Shown: positions 1 through 6,237, numbered from the stretch's first letter. The stretch is 8,550 bases of DNA from Actinomycetota bacterium (GCA_009704065.1 WLEX01000041.1:1-8550); one strand, 5' to 3'. Made by a program: numbers and translations. Notes: generated from the letters alone by a model not told the origin.

Positions 1-361
1 CGAGATTTTGCAGTTCGGTCACCACTTGATTTACCAATGGCTCTGCATATTCTGGCTTAGCTGCAGCAGTCCAAGTGGGGCGCCGGCCAGAATTTGTCTC
101 ACCGTACAAAGTGAATTGGCTCACCAACAGAATGCTGCGAGTGGAATCAGCAATGGACACGTTCATTACGCCGTTGTCATCTTCCATAATGCGAAGGTTC
201 CAAATTTTGTCGGCAATTTTCTTTGCCGTTACATCTGTGTCGGCATGCGTCACGCCGAGAAGAACTAAGAGGCCTTTGTCAATCTCGCCGGCACGAATTG
301 TGGTGCCATCGATTTCAGCATCAACTGATGCACTCAATACTCGTTGAACTAACGCTCGCAT
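1..361 (-). CDS. dtd: D-aminoacyl-tRNA deacylase, C-terminus cut by the window edge
   Basis: Dtd hydrolyses D-amino acids (and mischarged glycine) from tRNA in the cytosol, a chirality-proofreading step. Translating the minus strand from the ATG at 359-361 gives 120 residues beginning MRALVQRVLSASV, the usual Dtd N-terminus. The signature SQFTLYG is at residues 81-87, followed by SGRRPTW at 91-97. The family is about 145 residues long, so roughly 25 residues, including the C-terminal Gly-Pro motif that reaches into the partner subunit's active site, lie beyond base 1. It is the last visible gene of a leftward run: the DUF1801 stop is 18 bases upstream. No Shine-Dalgarno sequence precedes the ATG, but TACCCT lies exactly 6 bases before it, so it may also have its own leaderless promoter. 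Identification is secure from the motifs; only the end is missing. Confidence 0.94.
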   Translation of the reverse strand, partial: MRALVQRVLSASVDAEIDGTTIRAGEIDKGLLVLLGVTHADTDVTAKKIADKIWNLRIMEDDNGVMNVSIADSTRSILLVSQFTLYGETNSGRRPTWTAAAKPEYAEPLVNQVVTELQNL

Positions 362-367
362 GAGGCA

Positions 368-373
368 AGGGTA
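368..373 (-). promoter_or_regulatory. Candidate leaderless -10 element of dtd (TACCCT)
   Basis: On the minus strand TACCCT fits the actinobacterial -10 pattern TAnnnT and ends 6 bases before the dtd ATG, which would put transcription start on the A of the start codon. No -35 is evident and no purine-rich ribosome site is present. It sits in the 18-base gap after the DUF1801 gene, so dtd could be read both from the operon and from this site. The hexamer alone is weak evidence; the spacing is what makes it notable. Confidence 0.35.
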
Positions 374-379
374 GTGGAG

Positions 380-745
380 TTAGAAGCCCAATTGTTTGTA
401 TCGAGTTGCAATGAGTTTTTTCACTACGGCTTTTGATAGTGGCTTGTTAATCGGGAAACGTAGTGTGCCTTTACTGTGGTCATACGCAGCGAGAACATCG
501 GAGAGATCTTCGATTACTTGACCACTGTGGGGAAAATACGAGCAATGATTCTTGGCTGTTGCATATCCGGCGATTGCTTTTCCATTGATCTTGATGGCGG
601 GCACGCCGTAACTCATGCATTCTTCGCCACTGGGAAGTAGTTCCTTGAGTGTGGCGCGCAATGTACGCAATGTTGTTTGCTGTGGCTCAGGCACTGCTGC
701 AAGATATGCATCTACTTCACGCACACCTTTAGATATTGCAGGCAT
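380..745 (-). CDS. DUF1801 (YdhG-like) domain protein
   Basis: A 121-residue soluble protein that is a single DUF1801 domain. Family landmarks visible in order are EECMSYGVPAI (residues 41-51), KNHCSYFPHS (65-74) and GTLRFPINKPL (93-103), followed by a basic C-terminal helix. The fold is related to YdhG/frataxin-like proteins, and some members are labelled iron chaperones, but the biochemical role is not established and nothing here specifies one. No signal peptide or membrane segment is seen. Its ATG lies 2 bases after the DUF1761 stop and lacks a Shine-Dalgarno sequence, so translation is probably coupled to that gene; dtd follows 18 bases downstream. The domain assignment is firm; the function is open. 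Confidence 0.85.
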   Translation of the reverse strand: MPAISKGVREVDAYLAAVPEPQQTTLRTLRATLKELLPSGEECMSYGVPAIKINGKAIAGYATAKNHCSYFPHSGQVIEDLSDVLAAYDHSKGTLRFPINKPLSKAVVKKLIATRYKQLGF

Positions 746-747
746 AT

Positions 748-1167
748 CTAGTTGATGGCAGTGATGATGGCAGCCATAGCCATGGTGGCTACAACGTCAT
801 TGCCCACTTCTAGTGCCCATACAAGCCAGCCATGACTTGAAAACAACCGGTGCCCTAGTGAATGCATGCCTGAGATGCCAAGACCAAGCACAGCACCCAC
901 AAGAACTCCCTGCAGTACAGAAGCGTGGTGATCATAGAGACCATTGATGAGTCCAGAAAGTACAACCGACTGAATGAGAAGCGTCACCACAAGGGAAGCA
1001 AATACAACGCCCATGTTTTGACCTTCGCCAGGTTGTGCGTCACCTCTGCCGAGAGCTTTCCACCACATGGGGAAAAATGTCTTTGGGCTAAACCACAGTG
1101 CACCAATACCAAAGCCCACAAGTGTGGCTATCACAATTCCGATGGGACTAATTGAAGAGAAATCCAT
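748..1167 (-). CDS. DUF1761 family small membrane protein
   Basis: A 139-residue integral membrane protein with about four hydrophobic segments (roughly residues 8-28, 52-75, 85-105 and 114-136). The stretch GALWFSPKTFFPMWWKALG at 22-40, just after the first segment, is the recognisable DUF1761 hallmark (GxLWFsPxxFgxxW). No function is known for the family. It is first in a leftward run with the DUF1801 gene (2-base gap) and dtd, and is divergent from the exporter gene at 1223. No Shine-Dalgarno sequence precedes the ATG; TACGGT ends exactly 6 bases upstream, which suggests a leaderless transcript. The gene call is strong because of the tight spacing and coherent membrane topology; the family name rests on motif memory. 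Confidence 0.82.
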   Translation of the reverse strand: MDFSSISPIGIVIATLVGFGIGALWFSPKTFFPMWWKALGRGDAQPGEGQNMGVVFASLVVTLLIQSVVLSGLINGLYDHHASVLQGVLVGAVLGLGISGMHSLGHRLFSSHGWLVWALEVGNDVVATMAMAAIITAIN

Positions 1168-1173
1168 GAGGTA

Positions 1174-1179
1174 ACCGTA
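1174..1179 (-). promoter_or_regulatory. Candidate leaderless -10 of the DUF1761 operon (TACGGT)
   Basis: TACGGT on the minus strand matches TAnnnT and is separated by 6 bases from the ATG at 1165-1167, so transcription would begin at the start codon. It is the left arm of an inverted repeat whose right arm (1211-1216) holds the same position relative to the divergent gene. No convincing -35 is seen. Confidence 0.45.
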
Positions 1180-1210
1180 TCTCTCACGGCAATAGGGAAG
1201 TTGGAATTGC

Positions 1211-1216
1211 TACGGT
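1211..1216 (+). promoter_or_regulatory. Candidate leaderless -10 of the LysE-type exporter gene (TACGGT)
   Basis: TACGGT on the plus strand, followed by 6 bases and then the GTG start at 1223, mirrors the element of the divergent gene. An alternative reading is that GGTGGAG at 1214-1220 is a ribosome binding site, but its GGAG core would be only 2 bases from the GTG, which is closer than normal. The two readings exclude each other, because a leaderless transcript would not contain the GGTGGAG. Confidence 0.42.
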
Positions 1217-1222
1217 GGAGAC

Positions 1223-1852
1223 GTGCCCGAATTGTCTACTGTGTTCGCATTCTGTGCTGCCACTGTTGCATTATTACTTATTCCTGGGCCCGCAGTTATT
1301 TATATTCTTAATCGCAGCATCAGTGATGGTCGCAAAGTTGGTCTTGCTGCAGTTGCTGGATTAGAAGTAGGCGATGCTATTCAGGTTTTGTTTGCAGCAT
1401 TGGGATTAAGCGCCGTGTTGGCTGCATCTGCAACGTTGTTCAACATTGTGAAATGGGCAGGGGTTGCATACTTGGTGTACACCGGCATTCGTACGCTCTT
1501 GCGTGAACCAGCGGTTCTCGATGGTGATCAAGCAGCAGTCACGACGCAACAAGCGTTTAGGCAGGGAATCATTGTGAATGCCTTAAACCCGAAAACAGCT
1601 CTCTTCTTCCTATCTATTTTTCCGCAATTTATTGACACATCATCAGATCACTCACAATTTCAATCGCTATTCCTTGGTGCGATTTTTGTGGTGCTGGCCA
1701 CGATATTCAATGGTTCGTATTCGCTCATGGCGAGTGGTTTGCGGCATCTCCTATTGCGTGGCCGTACATTGCCGTTCATTCAGAGGTATGTCTCGGGAAG
1801 TCTGTTTGTAGGGCTTGGTTTGCTTGCTGCAACAGCGGGACGCACCAAATAG
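1223..1852 (+). CDS. LysE/RhtB family amino-acid exporter
   Basis: A 209-residue inner-membrane protein of the LysE/RhtB translocator family, which exports amino acids or related small metabolites. About six hydrophobic segments are visible (near residues 7-27, 40-64, 70-90, 113-136, 147-170 and 188-205). The family motif PGP is at 21-23 at the end of the first segment, and LNPK at 121-124 is followed by ALFFLSIFPQF. Length and topology are normal. The GTG start puts PGP at the usual distance from the N-terminus; alternative TTG (1232) and GTG (1241) starts are possible but would shorten the first helix. The substrate cannot be read from sequence. No LysR-type regulator is adjacent. The acyl-CoA dehydrogenase gene follows after 55 bases. 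Confidence 0.93.
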   Translation: MPELSTVFAFCAATVALLLIPGPAVIYILNRSISDGRKVGLAAVAGLEVGDAIQVLFAALGLSAVLAASATLFNIVKWAGVAYLVYTGIRTLLREPAVLDGDQAAVTTQQAFRQGIIVNALNPKTALFFLSIFPQFIDTSSDHSQFQSLFLGAIFVVLATIFNGSYSLMASGLRHLLLRGRTLPFIQRYVSGSLFVGLGLLAATAGRTK

Positions 1853-1878
1853 ACCGTGATCGTTGTGCGGGTCTAGTC

Positions 1879-1894
1879 TCGTGACAGTTCACGA
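1879..1894. repeat. Perfect inverted repeat in front of the acyl-CoA dehydrogenase gene
   Basis: TCGTGA-CAGT-TCACGA is a perfect 6-base inverted repeat with a 4-base centre, ending one base before the GGAGGGG ribosome site at 1896-1902. TAGTCT at 1874-1879, a possible -10 element, touches its left edge. It could be a repressor operator (acyl-CoA dehydrogenase genes are often under TetR-type control) or a short RNA hairpin beside the ribosome site. Function is inferred from position only. Confidence 0.45.
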
Positions 1895-1895
1895 T

Positions 1896-1902
1896 GGAGG
1901 GG
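1896..1902 (+). promoter_or_regulatory. Strong ribosome binding site that fixes the acyl-CoA dehydrogenase start
   Basis: GGAGGGG lies 5 bases before the ATG at 1908. It favours this ATG over the in-frame TTG at 1863, which would add 15 residues (MCGSSLVTVHDGGAH) encoded by what is evidently the leader. Confidence 0.85.
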
Positions 1903-1907
1903 CACAC

Positions 1908-3095
1908 ATGAGCGACATAGTTCGTGAGGCGGAAGCCTTTATTGCAGATAATTGGAAAGGGACCAATGACCTCTCTGCTTGGCGTGAATTGATAGTCGAT
2001 TCAAAGTGGGCTGCATTGCGGTGGCCAACTGAGTGGTTTGGCCGTGGGCTCGATGACGATACGGCCACAGAAATTGAAAATATCTTTCGATCTGCTGGTG
2101 TGCCAGGACCTGGGCAAGATAAATCGAACCTCTGGGCAGGCACGCTGTTGTCGTATGGCAACGATGAATTGAAGTCGTTATATCTGCGCAAACTCTTACT
2201 CGATGAAATCGGAATGTGTTTGTTGTACAGCGAGCCGGGCGCAGGTTCTGACCTTGCGGGAATTCGTACCACTGCCATTCGCGATGGCGGAGAGTGGGTA
2301 GTAAACGGTCAGAAGGTGTGGACCTCGGGTGCAAAAGATGCAGACATAGGCATGCTTATTGCGCGAACCGATTGGGACCAGCCAAAGCACCGAGGAATTT
2401 CATTTTTCTGGATGCCGATGAAACAAGATGGTGTGGAAGTGCGTCCACTCCGCCAAGCCACAGGCGACTCTCGGTTCAATGAAGTGTTCATTACTGATGC
2501 TCGTATTCCAGAATCGCATCTGTTGGGTGATCTCAATAAGGGTTGGTGGGTACTGCAGACTGCATTGGCTTACGAACGTGCAGTAATGGGAATTTCACGC
2601 CGTGGTCCGCGTGGTCCCGGCGGTGCGACAGCAGCCGCACACGGAAACATTCCGTCACCCGATTTATCGTTGGTAAAACTTGCACAAGAACTGGGAAAGA
2701 ATACCGATACTGCGATGCGCCAGAAATTGGCAAAGTTGTATTGCATGCGTCTCACCAATGATTGGAACGGTGACCGTGCAAAGGCAGTCGCCGAAACGGG
2801 TGGATCATCTCCACTTGCATCGTTGGGCAAACTCAACATGTCGGGTATTTTGCATTTTGCAGGCCATATTCAAGGTGAGCTGCTTGGCGCTGAAGGCGCA
2901 CTCGATGGCGATCAAAATCCACGTGCACGCGACGCCAACTATTCACAGCTCAATGCATACTTCACTTCTATCGGTGGTGGCACCGATCAAATTCAGCGCA
3001 ATATCATTGGCGAACTTGTTCTTGGTCTACCCAAAGAACCACAGATGGATCGTGACATGCCGTTTCGCGATGTGCCTGCCACCGCTAAGAAATAA
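1908..3095 (+). CDS. Acyl-CoA dehydrogenase (FadE-like)
   Basis: A 395-residue FAD enzyme that introduces the alpha-beta double bond in an acyl-CoA thioester, the first step of beta-oxidation and similar chains, in the cytosol. The FAD/substrate signature LLYSEPGAGSD is at 105-115, NGQKVWTSGA at 133-142, and the C-terminal flavin-contact segment GGGTDQIQRN at 356-365, followed by VLGLPKEP. The catalytic Glu that MCAD carries in its C-terminal YEGT is absent (GGGT here). LAYERA places Glu223 where isovaleryl-CoA and long-chain dehydrogenases carry their base on helix G, so activity is probably retained; this alignment is by eye. Actinobacteria hold many such paralogues, some working as unlike-subunit pairs, and no partner is in view, so the substrate is unknown. 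The start is set by GGAGGGG. The stop directly abuts the stop of the convergent sulfatase. Confidence 0.96.
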   Translation: MSDIVREAEAFIADNWKGTNDLSAWRELIVDSKWAALRWPTEWFGRGLDDDTATEIENIFRSAGVPGPGQDKSNLWAGTLLSYGNDELKSLYLRKLLLDEIGMCLLYSEPGAGSDLAGIRTTAIRDGGEWVVNGQKVWTSGAKDADIGMLIARTDWDQPKHRGISFFWMPMKQDGVEVRPLRQATGDSRFNEVFITDARIPESHLLGDLNKGWWVLQTALAYERAVMGISRRGPRGPGGATAAAHGNIPSPDLSLVKLAQELGKNTDTAMRQKLAKLYCMRLTNDWNGDRAKAVAETGGSSPLASLGKLNMSGILHFAGHIQGELLGAEGALDGDQNPRARDANYSQLNAYFTSIGGGTDQIQRNIIGELVLGLPKEPQMDRDMPFRDVPATAKK

Positions 3096-5354
3096 TTAGT
3101 CGCGGGCCATGGTGGCGCGGCTCGCACCGTGGAAATCAAGTACTTGATCGTTGTCGAGGTTGATTTCTACTTTGGTGAGATGGCCAGTGAACAAGAATGG
3201 TGATTCGTAATTACTTACTGGTGTACCGCGGTCGAGACCTATATCGAGACCCGACCATGAGATGAGAATCCAGAAAATATTGTTGGTGGTCATTGAGCCC
3301 ACTTCAATATCGTCGATAAACATGGTGAGAGTGCCCTCGTTGCCGACACGCTTCATGCGCACGCCAACAGTGTGTGCACCTGCAGGAACGGGGCGATCTG
3401 ATACCAACATCTGATGGGAACCACCAATGTTGAGGTCGTGTTCTAAGTAGCCATCACGAATAAAGAGGCTGTAACCACTGGTGAGGTCACCATGGGAAAT
3501 AAGAACGCCTTCGCAACCCTCTTTCGGAACATCGATAAATGCGGAAATTGTGTACGAACGACTACGAAGGTCTGGTGCTACGTCGGAAGGTAAATGACCC
3601 ATTCCGCGCCAGAAGGTGTAGTTGGTGCGTCCACCAGTATGGCGTTCGGCATTCTCTGCAAAACGTGGAGCAAAGCGATCGTCGAGTGGTAACACATTAT
3701 TTGCATCTGCTTGTTGCCACCACATGTCGATCATGCGCGCGAGACGATCTGGTTCAGCTTCGGCGAGGTCGTTACATTCATTGAAATCGACATCGAGGTT
3801 GTACAACTCCCACTTGTCGTCTTCGAAGGGTGTGCCCATCTGGTGGAATGCAACTGCTTTCCAACCATCGAGCCAGAGTCCACGGTGACCAAACATTTCG
3901 AAATACTGTGGTCCGCGTTCCACCAGCGCTTTTGCGTTTCCGATGAGAGGTGCAAACGAGGTTCCCTCAATAGGCATTTGCTCAATGCCATTGATATGCG
4001 ACGGTGCTTCGAGACCCAGCATGTCGAGGATGGTGGGAGCCAAATCGATGACATGACAGAAGTTGTGGCGTAGGCCGCCTTCATCTTGTACGACACCTGG
4101 CCATGCAAGAACAAACGGATCACGAATGCCACCGGAGTGCGTGTTTTGCTTGTAACGCTTTAGCGGAGTGTTTGCCGCCATTGCCCAACCCCACGGGAAG
4201 TTGCTGTGTGTATCGGGACCGCCAATGGTTCCGACCTTTGCAATTTTTTCTTCAATTGATTCAGGGATGAGGTTGAAAGGACCCATTGCGTTAATGAAGC
4301 CCCATGGGCCACCTTCTTGACTAGCGCCGTTGTCGCTCATCACCATGACAACTGTGTTGTCGAGTTGTCCCGACACTTCGAGTTGCTTAATCACGCGCGC
4401 AAGGTGTTCATCGAAATGTTCGAGCATTGCGGCATATGCAGCCATGAGGCGCACAAATAATGGCTTCTGTTCTGCAGGTACATCTTCCCAAGGAAAAACG
4501 AAATCGTTGCGAGGTGGCAATTCGGTACCGGGGGGGACCAAACCAATCTTGATTTGATTTGCCAAACGACGCTCGCGTGCGGCATCCCAACCATCGAGGT
4601 AGTACTGCTCGCAACGATCAATGATGTCGAGAGGTGCTTGGTGTGGTGCATGACAAGCGCCTGGTGCAAGCAACATAAACCATGGTGTATCGGGTGCACC
4701 GGCAGTGTGGTCGGCCAAATACGTAACTGCGTTATCTACAAGATCTTCCGTGAGGTGGTAGCCAGTCCAATATGTTCCGGGTGCAGTGACATGTGTGTTA
4801 TCGCGCACAACTTCCGGACTGAACTGATCTGTCTCTGCGTCGAGGAAACCGTAGAAGCGATCGAATCCACGTGCGAGTGGCCAGCCATCGAATGGTCCGG
4901 TGGGACCAGTTTCGGTAAGTGGAGTGACATGCCATTTACCCACCATGTAGTTGCGGTATCCGTGAGGACGCAACATTTCAGCAAGGGTGCCTGCTTCTTT
5001 TGCAATTTTTCCTCGGTAGCCAGGGAAACCGCTGTCGAAGTTGGCAAGACAACCAACGCCTACAGAGTGATGATTACGACCGGTGTGTAGAGCAGCACGA
5101 GTGGTGGAGCACATAGCAGTCGTGTGAAATCCAGAGAAACGAAGACCCCGTTGTGCAATGGCGTCGATAGTGGGAGTGACATTTTCGGCGCCGTAACAAC
5201 CAAAGTCTGCAAAGCCCACGTCATCGAGCAACACCATCAGAATGTTTGGCTTATCGGTACCAATATCATGTGAAGGGAAATGTGCTGTTGAATCAGCAAG
5301 CGTGCGCCCGATGATGCCGGGAAAGCCCTGTGGTGTGGTGGGTTGAAAAGACAT
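3096..5354 (-). CDS. Type I sulfatase (arylsulfatase-like) with variant CSTTR active-site motif
   Basis: A 752-residue alkaline-phosphatase-superfamily hydrolase, probably cleaving sulfate esters. The catalytic core shows LDDVGF with metal ligands Asp44 and Asp45, CSTTRAALHTGR (82-93) around the presumed formylglycine residue Cys82, GKWH (Lys140, His142), CHAPH (His235), SDNG (Asp341, Asn342) and LKR (Lys399). Residues about 580-752 form a second, beta-rich region ending in a jelly-roll-like tail (GLDIGLDRGTPVS at 702-714), as in the long actinobacterial arylsulfatases. The odd feature is Thr84 where C-x-P-x-R has Pro. No signal peptide is visible, so it appears cytosolic, or exported by a route not evident here. 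No formylglycine-generating enzyme gene is in the window. GGAGGG lies 4 bases before the ATG. The substrate is unknown; phosphonate or phosphate ester hydrolysis is a less likely alternative. Confidence 0.95.
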   Translation of the reverse strand: MSFQPTTPQGFPGIIGRTLADSTAHFPSHDIGTDKPNILMVLLDDVGFADFGCYGAENVTPTIDAIAQRGLRFSGFHTTAMCSTTRAALHTGRNHHSVGVGCLANFDSGFPGYRGKIAKEAGTLAEMLRPHGYRNYMVGKWHVTPLTETGPTGPFDGWPLARGFDRFYGFLDAETDQFSPEVVRDNTHVTAPGTYWTGYHLTEDLVDNAVTYLADHTAGAPDTPWFMLLAPGACHAPHQAPLDIIDRCEQYYLDGWDAARERRLANQIKIGLVPPGTELPPRNDFVFPWEDVPAEQKPLFVRLMAAYAAMLEHFDEHLARVIKQLEVSGQLDNTVVMVMSDNGASQEGGPWGFINAMGPFNLIPESIEEKIAKVGTIGGPDTHSNFPWGWAMAANTPLKRYKQNTHSGGIRDPFVLAWPGVVQDEGGLRHNFCHVIDLAPTILDMLGLEAPSHINGIEQMPIEGTSFAPLIGNAKALVERGPQYFEMFGHRGLWLDGWKAVAFHQMGTPFEDDKWELYNLDVDFNECNDLAEAEPDRLARMIDMWWQQADANNVLPLDDRFAPRFAENAERHTGGRTNYTFWRGMGHLPSDVAPDLRSRSYTISAFIDVPKEGCEGVLISHGDLTSGYSLFIRDGYLEHDLNIGGSHQMLVSDRPVPAGAHTVGVRMKRVGNEGTLTMFIDDIEVGSMTTNNIFWILISWSGLDIGLDRGTPVSNYESPFLFTGHLTKVEINLDNDQVLDFHGASRATMARD

Positions 5355-5358
5355 AGTG

Positions 5359-5364
5359 CCCTCC
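5359..5364 (-). promoter_or_regulatory. Ribosome binding site of the sulfatase gene
   Basis: On the minus strand GGAGGG is followed by CACT and then the ATG at 5352-5354. It is one of only two clear Shine-Dalgarno sequences in the window; the other precedes the acyl-CoA dehydrogenase gene. Confidence 0.8.
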
Positions 5365-5379
5365 GAAAGTCAGGTTCTT

Positions 5380-5395
5380 ATTCTACTGAAGTAGA
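5380..5395 (-). promoter_or_regulatory. Candidate -10 overlapped by a perfect inverted repeat, sulfatase leader
   Basis: In the 67-base gap between the patatin and sulfatase genes, TCTACT-GA-AGTAGA (5382-5395) is a perfect 6-base inverted repeat with a 2-base centre. On the minus strand TAGAAT (5380-5385) resembles a -10 box and overlaps one arm, leaving a leader of about 15 to 20 bases that holds the ribosome site. No good -35 is visible. This arrangement would suit a repressor operator controlling the sulfatase separately from the patatin gene. There is no T-run, so it does not look like a terminator. Confidence 0.4.
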
Positions 5396-5421
5396 GATTT
5401 GCTACCGAAAATGAAGTGCGT

Positions 5422-6237
5422 TCATTTCCACTGGAGAGCTAATCCCTGTCGAAGACCATGCTGAGCGGCAATTGCGCGAAACTTTGGGTCGAGTGAGTTT
5501 GGCCCCATTGCAGCTATTGCGTCGGAGTCACAATTAACAACTCTCACGGTTGCACCCTCGGCGCGCAATGTATCGAGTTCCGCATCGACGAGTGGTGATG
5601 GGCCACCAGTCATGGGCGCAAGCACCGTTACTTGTGAATAGCCGCTAGCTAGGTAGCCATTAACACTGTTGCGCAATCCGCCGTCGTAGTACTTGCGTCC
5701 ATTGATGGTGACGCACGGCCACACACTGGGGACTGCACAACTTGAGGTGACTGCATCAACAAGCGAAACATCTGAGTATTTATCCCATGTGACGAATTCA
5801 CCTGTATGGGCGTCGATAGCGGTAAGTACAAGAGGAGTAATTGGCCACTCATGCAAAGGGAGCCGTGCTTCAATAACGGCTCGTCGAGTTGTTTCATCAA
5901 CTGTGTCTGCTGAGAGAGCAAGTGCACCAATACGTGCACGCTGTTCTTCGGTAGTGGTACCACCATTTGCCATGTCGCCAAATATGGTGGCGAGTAATTC
6001 CAGATCAATACGAGGGGAGATCTCGTTATGTGCCTCTGCAAGTTGATTGTCGTATAACTGCGCAAGGGGAACTCCAGACAAAATCTGTGCCCCGACGGAT
6101 GAACCTGCTGAAGTGCCGACCACTACGTGAGCCTCACTAGTGAGATCGAGACCATTCTCGGCCAGTCCTTGCAGCACCCCCAATTCCCAGGCGATTCCGG
6201 TGACTCCACCGCCAGCTAGGACCAAAGCATTACTCAT
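5422..6237 (-). CDS. Patatin-like phospholipase / lipid acyl hydrolase
   Basis: A 271-residue patatin-family serine hydrolase expected to cleave acyl esters of membrane or storage lipids. All elements of the catalytic dyad are visible: the oxyanion loop GGGVTG at 9-14, the nucleophile elbow GTSAG with Ser43 at 41-45, and DGG with Asp185 at 185-187. No signal peptide or membrane segment is seen and the length is typical of the single-domain bacterial form. The ATG is well fixed because an in-frame TAA lies four codons upstream. No Shine-Dalgarno sequence precedes it; TAAACA ends 6 bases upstream, a partial fit to a leaderless -10. The sulfatase gene follows 67 bases downstream on the same strand, so the two may be co-transcribed. 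The family call is firm; the lipid substrate is not known. Confidence 0.95.
   Translation of the reverse strand: MSNALVLAGGGVTGIAWELGVLQGLAENGLDLTSEAHVVVGTSAGSSVGAQILSGVPLAQLYDNQLAEAHNEISPRIDLELLATIFGDMANGGTTTEEQRARIGALALSADTVDETTRRAVIEARLPLHEWPITPLVLTAIDAHTGEFVTWDKYSDVSLVDAVTSSCAVPSVWPCVTINGRKYYDGGLRNSVNGYLASGYSQVTVLAPMTGGPSPLVDAELDTLRAEGATVRVVNCDSDAIAAMGPNSLDPKFRAIAAQHGLRQGLALQWK

Noticed and set aside
1863..1907. Upstream TTG start that would lengthen the acyl-CoA dehydrogenase by 15 residues
   Set aside because: The ATG at 1908 has a near-perfect GGAGGGG at the right distance, and the extra residues are encoded by the leader containing the inverted repeat.
2680..3099. 139-codon open frame overlapping the end of the acyl-CoA dehydrogenase gene
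   Set aside because: It is a +1 shadow of the real frame, His/Cys/Lys-rich, with no recognisable domain.
3078..3116. GCCACC / GGTGGC pairing around the convergent stops as a two-way terminator
   Set aside because: There are only 6 pairs with a 27-base loop and no T-run on either strand. It is too weak to annotate as a terminator.
4554..5090. 178-codon open frame on the plus strand inside the sulfatase gene
   Set aside because: It is antisense to a well-supported catalytic domain, rich in Cys and low-complexity runs, and has no ribosome site or family motif.
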